Shown here: in pieces, positions 1-13,120 of the stretch
Layout of the letters: every line of letters starts with the position of its first letter
Position numbering within the stretch: the stretch's first letter is position 1
NCBI RefSeq assembly: GCF_030269325.1
Contig: NZ_BSTD01000002.1
Coordinates: 124,001 to 188,000 of the forward strand
Source: Amycolatopsis sp. NBRC 101858
Lineage (GTDB): Bacteria; Actinomycetota; Actinomycetes; Mycobacteriales; Pseudonocardiaceae
DNA: 64,000 nt
Reading direction: 5' to 3'
The notes under the pieces: model-generated
The model's input: only the letters and a program-made list of their open reading frames with translations
What the model was told of the DNA's origin: nothing
Database searches by the model: none
Program-made: the position numbers and the translations under genes

Positions 1-274
1 GGAGCTGATGCGGGAGTACGGCGGTGCGGAGCGCGCGGCCGAGGTCCGAGCGGAGCTGGACCGGTTGTGACCACGGCCGTCAGGTAGGGCCGGGCACGGT
101 GCACCGGGACGCAGGCGACCTTGCCGTCGTGGGTCCCGCAGACGAGGGTGACGGTGTCGCGGACCCGTTCGACGACCACGACGTGCGTCGGTTCTCCCGC
201 CGCGGTGGCGGGCACCCCGGCGAAGAAGGACGCCGCGGCGAGCGCGGCGAGAAGCGTGGTCCAGGCGGCTCTCA
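1..274 (-). CDS. Small secreted protein, truncated at the left edge
   Basis: A GTG at 274 opens a minus-strand frame that stays open to the window edge (at least 91 codons). The first ~28 residues form a clear Sec signal peptide: a basic start (MRAAWTT), an Ala/Leu-rich core, and a VPATAAGEP cleavage region. The mature part (THVVVVERVRDTVTLVCGTH, then DGKVACVPVHRA) has two cysteines that could pair. Beyond about residue 70 the translation turns Pro/Arg-rich, like antisense sequence, so the true end may lie near position 70, where the plus-strand gene ends. I do not recognise the family. Confidence 0.4.
2..70 (+). CDS. C-terminal tail of a gene cut by the left edge
   Basis: An open frame enters from the left edge and stops at the TGA at 68-70, giving 22 residues (ELMREYGGAERAAEVRAELD then RL). 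The helical, Glu/Arg/Ala-rich tail looks like a real protein end and loosely recalls the last helix of UDP-glycosyltransferases, but it is too short to assign. It overlaps the opposite-strand open frame that starts at 274, so at least one of the two is probably not coding over these 70 bases. No function is claimed. Confidence 0.35.
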   Translation, partial: ELMREYGGAERAAEVRAELDRL

Positions 275-389
275 CCGGTGCCCTTCTCGTCGGGAGCTGG
301 CGGCAAGGCCGATCTTGGTGGCCCGCGGGCCGGCGCGACAGCGACAACCTCTACGAAGGACCTCTACAAAGTGACGGCGAGCAAGCCGG

Positions 390-1106
390 TCAGGCGACCG
401 TGTCGTCGGCCAAGGTGCTGAGCAGGGCCGCGAGGCCGCCCGGGGCCCGGCCCCGCAGCCTCGCACTCGTCACCACCGGGGCCCCGGACTCGTAGCACCG
501 GCGGAAGCCCGCCTGGCCGAGCCGGCGCCACAGGTCGTGGTCCTCGCCCGTCGCCCGGGGGCCGAAGCCGCCCACGACGTCGAACGCGTCCGCTCGCACG
601 CCCAGGTTCGCGCCGTACACCGACCCGTGTCCCTCGGACGTGCGCGCTCGGTCGAGGACGTCGTCGTACCGCGAAAGCGCCCGCGCCGACGCGCTGAACG
701 GCGCCGACAGCTCCGCCGTCCCCGCGATCGCGTGGTAGCCCTGGCACGCCCGGGTCAGGTGCGCCCGCGCCCACCCGGGCGTCGCGCGCGAGTCGGCGTC
801 CGTGCTCAGCAGCAGGGTCCGCGCCGCCGGTGTGCCCAGCAGCGCGCGGACCCGGGCGACCCCGAGGTCGCGCACCTCGCCGATCGTCCGCGCCGACCGG
901 GAGACCACGACCACACCCGGCACGTCACCGAACGCCGCGCGGGCCACCGCCGCCGTCGCGTCGTCGCAGCGGTCGGCGACGACGCAGACCGCTGCGCCGA
1001 CTCCGGCGGGCAGCCGCCGCAACGCTAGGTCCACCGCGCGTACGCACGCACCGACCAGCGATGCCTCGTCCCGCGCGGGCACCACGACGCCGACCGCCGT
1101 GATCAC
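390..1106 (-). CDS. Family 2-type glycosyltransferase
   Basis: A 238-residue cytoplasmic GT-A-fold glycosyltransferase, expected to transfer a sugar from an NDP-sugar to an unknown acceptor. The N-terminus has the nucleotide-binding strand and loop (VGVVVPARDEASL) followed by VVADRCDDAT. A DXD-type metal site appears as STDADS, and GEDHDLWRRL matches the late ED motif of GT2 enzymes. The GTG start at 1104-1106 is chosen because it overlaps the stop of the upstream gene in a GTGA quadruplet; an upstream ATG at 1229 would lie deep inside that gene. It is the last gene of a three-gene operon. The product is unknown, but the partners (deacetylase, methyltransferase, acyl-CoA dehydrogenase-like) suggest a modified glycoconjugate or glycolipid. 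Confidence 0.8.
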   Translation of the reverse strand: MITAVGVVVPARDEASLVGACVRAVDLALRRLPAGVGAAVCVVADRCDDATAAVARAAFGDVPGVVVVSRSARTIGEVRDLGVARVRALLGTPAARTLLLSTDADSRATPGWARAHLTRACQGYHAIAGTAELSAPFSASARALSRYDDVLDRARTSEGHGSVYGANLGVRADAFDVVGGFGPRATGEDHDLWRRLGQAGFRRCYESGAPVVTSARLRGRAPGGLAALLSTLADDTVA

Positions 1107-2344
1107 CGGCGCCTCAGCACGTGCAGCAGGAACTGTTCGTCGGTGTGCTCGACCAAGGGCTCGAACGCGGGGTGCGCGAGCAGCCGCGCGTGCGCGTCCC
1201 GGGCGTCCCGCGGTGCTTCGGGCGCCCACGGGAGCCAGTGCACGGCGAGCAGGTGCCCACCGGGGCGCAGGGTCGCCGCCGACGCCTCGATCGTCGCGTC
1301 GAGCGCGTCATCGTCCAGGTAGTACAAAAGCTCGCTGTACACCAGCAGGTCGACCGGCCCGGCCGGCAGCTCGTCCGGCACCGATCCCTTGTGGACGTCC
1401 ACCTGGGACAGGTCGGCGACGGCCGCGCGGGTGCGCTCCACCGCCGCGGGCACCGGGTCGAACGCGAGCACCCGGTCGGCGCGCGCCGCGAGATCGCGGG
1501 TCAGCACGCCCACGCCGCACGCGGGTTCGACGACCGTGCCGTAGTGCTCGTCGGGCAGGCAGGCGAGCACCATCGCCCGCTTCCGCCGCTCGTACCACTT
1601 CGTCCCCACCGACCACGGGTCCTCCTGGGCGGCGTACAGCGAAGCGAACCGGCTCACCGGCGCCGACGTCCGCGGCGGCTGCCGGAAGAACACCTCGGTT
1701 TCGCCGGTGAAGTGGGCCAGCACCTCCCGCGGCAGGATCGGGTCCTCGCCCCGCGGGCCGGGCTCGAGCTGGGAGGTGAACGTCGCGATCGCCGCCGCCT
1801 TGGCGGTCCGTTCCGCGCCGGTGAGCCGCAGCGACCGCGCCCGGGGCCACGGGATGGCCGGGTCGTCCGGCCGCAGCCGGTGCCAGAGCCAGATCGGGTA
1901 CGACCAGCACTGCGCGTCGACCGGCGCCGCGGCGAGCGCGGCCCGGGCGGCCGCCCGGTGGTCGGGGTGCGGGTCGTCCGGCCACGGCAGCAGGCACAGA
2001 TCGTGGCCGGCCGCGTGCGCACGCAGCGCCGCGGTCAGCTCGTCCTCGTGCGCGGCCAGCCCGGAGTCCGGCAGCCCGGCCCACACCGGCTCGACGGCCG
2101 AAAGCCCTTGCGCCCGCAGGGAGTCCGCCAGTTCGCGCCGGCGGGTCCGGGCCAGCTCACGACGTTCCGCGGTACCGGAAGCGGGAAAGGCGGCTTCGCC
2201 GTCGGTCGCCACGACGAGCGTCACCGCGGTGCCGGCGGCGTGCAGGCGCTGCAGGAGGCCGCTCGCGCCGAGCGTCTCGTCGTCGGGGTGCGCGGCGACG
2301 ACGAGAGCGCGCTCGACCGGCTCGGCCGGCCAGTCCGCGATCAC
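1103..2344 (-). CDS. Bifunctional PIG-L deacetylase / SAM-dependent methyltransferase
   Basis: A 413-residue two-domain fusion. Residues ~1-215 are a PIG-L/LmbE zinc deacetylase with the metal motif AHPDDE (H19, D21, D22, E23) and a second motif HPDH. Such enzymes remove acetyl groups from N-acetylglucosamine-type sugars. Residues ~235-413 are a class I methyltransferase with SAM motif EPACGVGVLT and an acidic strand end (VLAFDPVP). The start overlaps the stop of the acyl-CoA dehydrogenase-like gene by ATGA (2341-2344) and the stop overlaps the glycosyltransferase start by GTGA, so the three genes are translationally coupled. De-N-acetylation and methylation of one glycoside is a reasonable inference; the substrate is not visible. 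Confidence 0.85.
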   Translation of the reverse strand: MIADWPAEPVERALVVAAHPDDETLGASGLLQRLHAAGTAVTLVVATDGEAAFPASGTAERRELARTRRRELADSLRAQGLSAVEPVWAGLPDSGLAAHEDELTAALRAHAAGHDLCLLPWPDDPHPDHRAAARAALAAAPVDAQCWSYPIWLWHRLRPDDPAIPWPRARSLRLTGAERTAKAAAIATFTSQLEPGPRGEDPILPREVLAHFTGETEVFFRQPPRTSAPVSRFASLYAAQEDPWSVGTKWYERRKRAMVLACLPDEHYGTVVEPACGVGVLTRDLAARADRVLAFDPVPAAVERTRAAVADLSQVDVHKGSVPDELPAGPVDLLVYSELLYYLDDDALDATIEASAATLRPGGHLLAVHWLPWAPEAPRDARDAHARLLAHPAFEPLVEHTDEQFLLHVLRRR

Positions 2345-3288
2345 GCCGGGTCCAGCACGAGGCGGCCGAGGGCGGCGAGATCGCGCTCGGCGTGGTGCTG
2401 CCGGACGTAGACCGGCAGGTCGGCGACCCGCTGGGCGAAGCGCCGGTCACGGCACGCCGGCGTCGGCCCGGTCACCTTGAGCGCTCGTTCCAGGACTTCG
2501 GCGGCGGTGCGTTCCGCCGCGGCCCGGCAGGTGGCCGCGACCTGGGCGTCCACGGCGCCGTCGGCCGCGCGGGCCAGCACGGCCTCCGCGCAGCTCAGCG
2601 CGGTGTGCATCGCGCCGACGTGGGCGAGCTGGTGCTCGTCGGCGCTGCCGCGCTCGCGCAGGTAGGCGAGGACGCCGTCGAGGAGGCCCGCGGCTCCGCC
2701 GAGCCAGACGGCCGCGACGCCGGCCCCGCCGAGCGCGAACCCGGGCCGGTGCACGTACCAGCCCGGCGGCCCGACGAGCGTGCCCGGAACACCGTCGAAC
2801 ACCACGTCGCCGCTGTCGGAGGCGTCCATCCCGACGGCCTGCCACGCGTCCGGGTGCCGCCGGACGCCGGGGTCGGCGAGGTCCACTTCGACGAGCCGGT
2901 CGCCCGCGGCCACCAGCGCGCGTTCCAGCAGGGACAGCCCGGAGCAGAACCGGACCGTCCCGGTGAGCGCGCCGCCGTCCCACACCGCGCCGGTGCCGCC
3001 GGACTTCGCCGCCCACACGCCGTGGAGCGCGCCCGCGGCGGGGGAGTGGCCGGCCTCGGCGAGGATCGCGACGGCGTCGGCGTGTCCTTCGGCGAGCCGG
3101 GCCAGCGTCAGGTCGCGGCGGCCGAACGCGGCCAGTGCCGCCCAGCGGGCCGCGGTCCGCGCACCACCGGGCAGTGGCAGGTCGAGCTCGCCCGCCGCGT
3201 AAAGGGAGCGCAGTTCGGCGCCGACCACCGCGGTGGTGCGCGGCGACGGCAGGGGTTTCGGCGGGGTCTCCGCCAGCAACGTGGTCAC
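2341..3288 (-). CDS. Acyl-CoA dehydrogenase-like protein
   Basis: A 315-residue protein of the acyl-CoA dehydrogenase superfamily, shorter than canonical ~380-residue members. The middle-domain flavin-binding stretch is recognisable (KSGGTGAVWDGGALTGTVRF, then CSGL) and resembles the phenylalkylamine/hydroxylase-like branch more than beta-oxidation enzymes. The C-terminal four-helix bundle is Ala-rich and ends in VRQHHAERDLAALGRLVL. I do not see a confident catalytic glutamate. The start is GTG at 3288. It heads the trio with the PIG-L/methyltransferase and glycosyltransferase genes. It may desaturate or hydroxylate a carrier-bound or sugar-linked acyl chain, or be an inactive paralogue. Confidence 0.7.
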   Translation of the reverse strand: MTTLLAETPPKPLPSPRTTAVVGAELRSLYAAGELDLPLPGGARTAARWAALAAFGRRDLTLARLAEGHADAVAILAEAGHSPAAGALHGVWAAKSGGTGAVWDGGALTGTVRFCSGLSLLERALVAAGDRLVEVDLADPGVRRHPDAWQAVGMDASDSGDVVFDGVPGTLVGPPGWYVHRPGFALGGAGVAAVWLGGAAGLLDGVLAYLRERGSADEHQLAHVGAMHTALSCAEAVLARAADGAVDAQVAATCRAAAERTAAEVLERALKVTGPTPACRDRRFAQRVADLPVYVRQHHAERDLAALGRLVLDPA

Positions 3289-3705
3289 AAGATCGGCGCT
3301 TACCCGCTTTTCGGCGGGTTACGCGGCATGTGAAGGCACTCACGGCCGGGCATTCCCGGGGTGCGGGCGAGAACCCGCCTGCCGCCCGGCACGGCGCGCG
3401 CGTTGCTCCACAAAGGAGTGTCCACTGTGGACCTTATGTGGGCATGGTGAAGCCCCGGCGTCGCCGTGGGGCTCGCGTCACCGGTCTCCGTCACGGCGTT
3501 CAGCCGAACGGGTCAATGCGGCCGGATGGCCTGGGAGGAAAGGAAAGGCTGGGGGAGCACCGCCAGGAGAGCGCGCACGGACACGGGTGCGGCTGGTTGC
3601 TCAACCGTTGCCGCTCAGCATAGTGCAGCTGCACTATGCTGGACCATCCCGGTGGGCACACCGGGACGGCGCCGGGGTGCCGACAAGCGAAGAAACGGGT
3701 GGCGG
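3289..3705. other. 417-bp divergent intergenic region
   Basis: This gap separates the minus-strand trio from the plus-strand kinase and must hold both promoters. It contains a copy of the GTCCAYNRTGGAC palindrome at 3420-3432, a small inverted repeat ACCCGC/GCGGGT around 3302-3319, and a perfect 26-bp palindrome at 3616-3641. I see no convincing protein-coding frame and could not place -35/-10 elements with confidence. Confidence 0.6.
3616..3641. promoter_or_regulatory. Perfect 26-bp palindrome, probable operator
   Basis: Every position from 3616 to 3641 pairs with its mirror around a central AGCT. The half-site reads CAGCATAGTGCAG. It lies 65 bp before the histidine-kinase start and has no loop, which fits a dimeric repressor site (TetR, MarR or similar) better than a terminator. 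It is locally AT-richer than its surroundings. The protein that binds it is not identifiable here. Confidence 0.65.
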
Positions 3706-8261
<4,556 letters not shown>

Positions 8262-8265
<4 letters not shown>

Positions 8266-10646
8266 TCGGCGACGAGAGCTTGACCGCCGAAGAGCAGATC
8301 GTCCCGGTACCGGCGGCGCAGGTGTCGGCCAACCTCGCGCGGCTCGCCGACACCGTCGCCCGCCTGCGCGGGGAGGTCGACCACGCCCACGCCGTCGCCG
8401 ACGGCCGCGCGCTGATCGAGCTGGCCAAGGGCGTCCTGATGGAACGCCTGCACTGCACGCCCGCCGACGCCGCCCGGCAGCTGGAGACGCTGGCGAAGCG
8501 CTCGGGGCTGACGCCGCTGGAGTTCGCCGCGGACGTCGTCGGCGAAGCGGCCGAGGACCGGATCACCGAGGTGACGCAGGAGTTCCTGGCCCGCGCCGAG
8601 GGCGAGGAGTCCGTCGCGGTGCGGCTGCGCACCGCCGAAAGCGGCGTGCTCGCGGCGGGGGACACCCAGCGCGTCGCGGAGTCCATTTTGGAGCACGCGC
8701 TGCGGCCGCTCGGCGCGACGGCGGTCGCGGTGTGGCTCGCCGGGCCCGACGGGTCGCTGACGCTCGCCGGGTCGGCCGGGTTCTCGGCCGAGGAAGCGGC
8801 CCGCTGGCGCTACGTCCCGCCCGGCGTCGCGACCCCCGCCCGCAGCGCGCTGCTCGAGCGCGACACGGTCTGGTACCCGACCCTGGCCGGCGGCGGGCTG
8901 CCGTCGATCGGGCAGCACACGCTCGCCGAAGGCGGCCGCGTCGCGGTGCCCACCGGGACCGGCGGCCGGATCATCGGCGTCGTCGAGATGTGCTGGCCCG
9001 ACCCGCTGCCCGCCGAGCCCGGGCGCCAGCGCCGGCAGCTGGAGGCGCTGGCCGAGCTGTGCGCGCACACGCTCGACACCTGGGACGGCGTCGTCGCCCC
9101 GGTGGCCGCCGGTGGCGCGGGGGACTTCCTCGGCGAGCTGGTGGACTTCGTCGACGGGCTGCACGACCCGGCCGTGCTGCTCTCGCCGTGCCTCGACGGC
9201 GGCCGGCTGACCGACTTCCGCATCCACCACGCCAACGTCCGGTTCGCCGACCCCGGCGGGCGTCCCCGCAGCCGGATCGTCGGCACCCGGCTGCTGGAGA
9301 CGTACCCGCTCGCGGCCGAGGAGAGCGGCCTGCTCGACATGATCCAGCGGGTCTACGCCACCGGCGAGCCGTTCCGCGCCGAGAGCATGGCGGTCACCAC
9401 CCTCGTCGACCAGGTGCCGCTGACCGTCCTCACCGACATCAGCGTCACGCGGTTCGCCGGCAACGTGCTGCTGATCCTGCGCATCCAGGACGACGCGGCC
9501 AAGCTCGCCGTGCTGCTGCAGCACGCCCAGCGGCTCGGCCGCATCGGCGGCTTCGAGGAGAACGTGGTGACCGGGGCGATCACCTGGAACACCGAGCTGT
9601 TCTCGCTGTACGGGCTGCCGCCGACCGCGACGCCGCTGTCGCTGAACGAACTGGCGGCGCACGCGCACGCGGACGACGGGCAGGGCATCGGCCGGTTCCT
9701 GCGCGCGCTGCTGCACCACCGGCGTCCGTCGTCGACGGCGTTCCGGCTGCAACGGTCCGACGGCGTCGCCCGGCACATCCGGGTGGTCGCCGAGCCGGTC
9801 GTGGACGGCCGCGGCGAGCTCGTCGCGGTCCGCGGGGCCTACCAGGACGTTTCGGCGCAGCACTGGACCGAGGTGGCGCTGGCCGCGACGCGGGACAGGC
9901 TGGCCGAGACCGAGCAGGAGGCGATCGAGCGCAACCGGCTCGCCCTGCAGCTGCAGCACGCGATCATGCCGCCGGCCAAGGGCCCGATCGACATGCCGGG
10001 CCTGCGCGCGGCGGTCCGCTACCGGCCGGCGGAGAAGGAGCACCTGGTCGGCGGCGACTGGTACGACGCGGTCGCGCTGCCGACCGGCGAGGTGCTGCTG
10101 TGCGTCGGCGACGTCGCCGGGCACGGCATCGACGCGGCGACGGGGATGGTGAGCCTGCGCAACGCCCTGCGCGGCCTGGCGGCGACCGGCGCCGGGCCGG
10201 CGCAGCTGCTGACGTGGCTGAACCTGGTGGCCTACCACCTGACCGACCACGTGACGGCGACGGCGGTGGCGGCGGTGTACGACCCGGCGACCCGCAAGCT
10301 CCGCTGGGCGCGCGCGGGACACCTGCCCCCGATCGTCCGCCACCGCGACGGCGGCGCGACGACGTTGCCGCTGCTGCGCGGGTCCCTGCTGGGCGCGGTC
10401 CGCGACGTGACGTACCAGGAGGAGGAGCTCCAGCTCGACGAGGGCGACATCCTGCTGATCTACACCGACGGCCTGATCGAGCGCCGCGACCGGCCGGTCC
10501 AGGAGACGGTCTCGCGCCTGGTGAGCTTGGTGAAGGGCCACGACGGCGGGCTGGAGCACCAGCTGGACACGCTGCTGACGTACAGCACGGCGGACACCGA
10601 CGACGACACGTGCGTGGTCGGCATCGAGGTCACGCGGGGAAAGTGA
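8262..10646 (+). CDS. SpoIIE-family phosphatase with ANTAR, GAF and PAS domains
   Basis: A 794-residue PP2C-type Ser/Thr phosphatase. Residues ~25-95 look like an ANTAR domain (DGRALIELAKGVLMERL), an RNA-binding antiterminator module. Then come a GAF domain (~130-280), one or two PAS-like domains (~310-540, including FEENVVTGAITWNTELFSLY) and a SpoIIE phosphatase domain (~555-794) with metal sites GGDWYDA and VGDVAGHGIDAA and a terminal DTCVVGIEV. GTG at 8262 overlaps the kinase stop (GTGA). Such proteins usually dephosphorylate an anti-anti-sigma factor. An N-terminal ANTAR without an attached receiver is unusual. The 3' end overlaps the convergent gene by 17 bp. Confidence 0.87.
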
Positions 10647-11532
10647 CCGCGGGTGTCAGCCGCCGTGCGTCTTCGGGCCGTGGAGTCTTGCCGGCGAGGA
10701 TGGTGGCCAGGATCTCCGCGCCGTCGACCACCCGCGGGCCCGGCCGGTTGAAGTGCGCCGGGCCGTCCAGCACCCACACCTCACCCGCGCGGACCGCCGG
10801 CAGGTCCGCCCAGCCGGGCAGGTTCGCCAGCGCCGGAGCCTCCGCGAGGGTGCGCTCCGGCGCGAACCCGCACGGCATCAGCAGCAGCACGTCCGGGCGG
10901 GCCTCGACCACCGCTTCCCACGGCACCGGCCGCGTGTGCTCGCCCGCCCCGGCCAGCAGGGGTTCACCGCCGGCGAGGGCGATCTGCTCGGGCACCCAGT
11001 GGCCGGCGGGCCAGATCGGGTCCAGCCACTCCAGGGCGACGACCCGCCGCCCGGGCCGCGGCGCACCGAGCGCGTCCAGCCGTTGTCGCAGGGCGGCGAT
11101 CTCGGCGGTGGCTCGTGAAGGCACGCCGAGGACGGCACCGACCTGGCGGAGGCAGTCGAGGACGCCGTCCAGCGTGGCCGGTTCGAGGCTCACCACCAGC
11201 GGGCCGACCTCCAGCGTGCGCACCGCTTCGGACACCTGCCGGTACGACACCGCGCAGACCTCGCACAGGTCCTGCGTGAGCACCACGTCCGGGGCGAGCC
11301 GGGCCAGCAGCGCGCTGTCGAGCGTGTAAAGCCCGGACCCCCGGTGGGTGGCCTCGGAGATCTCCCGGCTCGTCAACGCGTCCGGGTCGAACTCCGCCCG
11401 CGTCACGACCGGGACGTGCTCGACGAGCCCCGGCGGCCAGTCGCACTCGTGCGTGCGGCCGACGAGGCCGGGCAGCCGGCCCAGCACCGCGACGAGATCC
11501 GTCGCGGCGGGCAGCAGCGAGACGATCCGCAT
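10630..11532 (-). CDS. Cobalamin-binding (BtuF-like) protein without signal peptide
   Basis: A 300-residue protein of the periplasmic-binding-protein (BtuF/FepB) fold. Key segments are RIVSLLPAATDLVAVLG at the start, TQDLCEVCAVS, and the closing VWVLDGPAHFNRPGPRVVDG. Members with the start MRIVSLLPAAT commonly lack an export signal, and none is seen here, so it may be cytoplasmic and not part of an importer; no permease or ATPase gene adjoins it. The ATG at 11532 gives the family's usual length. It is divergent from the VOC gene 51 bp away. The substrate (vitamin B12 or another chelate) is a family-level guess. Confidence 0.7.
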   Translation of the reverse strand: MRIVSLLPAATDLVAVLGRLPGLVGRTHECDWPPGLVEHVPVVTRAEFDPDALTSREISEATHRGSGLYTLDSALLARLAPDVVLTQDLCEVCAVSYRQVSEAVRTLEVGPLVVSLEPATLDGVLDCLRQVGAVLGVPSRATAEIAALRQRLDALGAPRPGRRVVALEWLDPIWPAGHWVPEQIALAGGEPLLAGAGEHTRPVPWEAVVEARPDVLLLMPCGFAPERTLAEAPALANLPGWADLPAVRAGEVWVLDGPAHFNRPGPRVVDGAEILATILAGKTPRPEDARRLTPAVTFPA

Positions 11533-11583
11533 CGGTCCACGGTAACCGTGGCCCCGGCGATCCCGCTGTGCTGTGCTGGGGGC

Positions 11584-11982
11584 ATGGCTTCGGTGAGTGT
11601 CCGGTACATCGTCGACGACGTCGGCGCCGCCATCGCGTTCTACTGCGGGCAGCTCGGGTTCACCGAGCGGATGTACCCCGCGCCCGGCTTCGCGATGCTG
11701 ACCCGCGGCGACCTCCGGCTGCTGCTGTCCGCGCCCGGGGCCGGGCCGGGTGGCGGCGCGGCCGTCGCCGGGGTGACGCCCGCGCCGGGCGGGTGGAACC
11801 GCTTCGCCCTGGAGGTCGACGACCTGGCCGCCGAAGTCGACCGGCTGCGGACCGCCGGCGTGCGGCTGCGCGGCGAGGTCGTCCACGGCGTCGGCGGTGA
11901 CCAGGTGCTCGTCGACGACCCGTCGGGCAACCCGGTCGAGCTGTTCCAGCCCACCCGCGACGAGGCGCGCCTCAAGGGTTGA
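11584..11982 (+). CDS. VOC-family (glyoxalase-fold) protein
   Basis: A 132-residue protein of the vicinal oxygen chelate superfamily: paired beta-alpha-beta-beta-beta modules with VRYIVDDVGAAIAFYCGQLG at the start, and RFALEVDDLAAEVDRLRTAG plus VDDPSGNPVELFQP in the second module. This ending is typical of glyoxalase/bleomycin-resistance-type proteins; E138-type metal ligands are present as NPVELF. The ATG at 11584 starts immediately before the conserved first strand. Substrate unknown. Its last 11 bases overlap the convergent antiporter gene. Confidence 0.8.
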   Translation: MASVSVRYIVDDVGAAIAFYCGQLGFTERMYPAPGFAMLTRGDLRLLLSAPGAGPGGGAAVAGVTPAPGGWNRFALEVDDLAAEVDRLRTAGVRLRGEVVHGVGGDQVLVDDPSGNPVELFQPTRDEARLKG

Positions 11983-13069
11983 CGGCCAGCACCAGGAAGC
12001 CGGCCAGCAGTACCAGGTGCACGCCGCCCTGCAGGCGCGTGGCCCGGCCGGGCACCACCGTCAGGACGCTCACCACGACCGTCAGGGCCAGCAGCACGAT
12101 CTGCGTCGAGCCGAGGCCGAGCAGCAGTTCGCTCGGCAGCCACACCGACGCCAGCGCGATCGCCGGGATCGTCAGGCCGATGCTCGCGATCGCCGACCCG
12201 TAGGCGAGGTTGAGGCTGATCTGCATCCGGTCGCGCTGCGCCGCGCGCGTGGCCGCCAGCGTCTCGGGCAGCAGCACCAGCAACGCGATCACCACGCCCA
12301 CGAACGACTGCGGGAACCCGGCCGCGCGCACGCCCGCCTCGATCGCCGGTGACTCGACCTTGGCCAGCCCGACCACCGCGACCAGCGCCACGAGCAGGAG
12401 CGCGAGGCTGCCCAGCGCCGCCCGGTTCGTCGGCGGTTCGGCGTGGTCGTCCTCCTTGACCTCGCCGTCCGCCGCCACCGGGAGGAAGAAGTCGCGGTGG
12501 CGGTAGGTCTGCGTCAGGACGAACGTCGCGTACAGCGCCAGGGACGCGATGGCGGCGAAGGTCAGCTGGGCCGACGAGAACGCCGGGCCGGGGGTGCTGG
12601 AGGTGAACGTCGGCAGCACCAGGCTCAGCGTGGCCAGGGTCGCGACCGTGGCGAGGGCGGCGCCGCTGCCTTCGGAGTTGAACAGCGTGACGCCGTAGCG
12701 GCGCGCGCCGACGAGCAGCGAGATGCCGACGATGCCGTTGGTCGTGATCATCACCGCGGCGAACACGGTGTCCCGCGCGAGCGACCCGGCCTCCGGGCCA
12801 CCCGAAACCATCATCGTGACGATCAGCGCGACCTCGATGACGGTGACCGCGACCGCGAGCACGAGCGACCCGAACGGTTCGCCGACGCGGTGCGCGACGA
12901 CCTCCGCGTGGTGGACCGCCGCGAGCACCGTCGCGCCGAGCGCGATCGCGACGACGGCGACGAACACGGCGCCGAGGTCGCGGCCCCAGGCGAGCGCCAG
13001 CACGACCAAGCCGAGTACCGGGGTGACGGAGGTCCAGGACGTCAGGAAGGATCTCAGCGTGGCGGCCAT
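11972..13069 (-). CDS. chaA: Calcium/cation:proton antiporter (ChaA-type)
   Basis: A 365-residue integral membrane protein with about eleven hydrophobic segments, in two inverted halves. Both diagnostic alpha-repeats of the Ca2+/cation antiporter superfamily are present: GEPFGSLVLAVAVTVIEVAL near residue 62, with its acidic residues, and LPETLAATRAAQRDRMQISL followed by NLAYGSAIASIGLTIP near residue 270. An acidic cytoplasmic loop (DGEVKEDDHAEPP) divides the halves. It probably exports Ca2+ or Na+ in exchange for protons. Length and motifs match bacterial ChaA. Confidence 0.85.
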   Translation of the reverse strand: MAATLRSFLTSWTSVTPVLGLVVLALAWGRDLGAVFVAVVAIALGATVLAAVHHAEVVAHRVGEPFGSLVLAVAVTVIEVALIVTMMVSGGPEAGSLARDTVFAAVMITTNGIVGISLLVGARRYGVTLFNSEGSGAALATVATLATLSLVLPTFTSSTPGPAFSSAQLTFAAIASLALYATFVLTQTYRHRDFFLPVAADGEVKEDDHAEPPTNRAALGSLALLLVALVAVVGLAKVESPAIEAGVRAAGFPQSFVGVVIALLVLLPETLAATRAAQRDRMQISLNLAYGSAIASIGLTIPAIALASVWLPSELLLGLGSTQIVLLALTVVVSVLTVVPGRATRLQGGVHLVLLAGFLVLAVNP

Positions 13070-13120
13070 GTCACCACCCTGTCACACCAGCAGTCACTTT
13101 GCGTGGTCGTACGGCCATTC

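Noticed and set aside
390..3288. A secondary-metabolite gene cluster
   Set aside because: Three tailoring-like genes alone, with no synthase, carrier or transporter nearby, do not support that claim.
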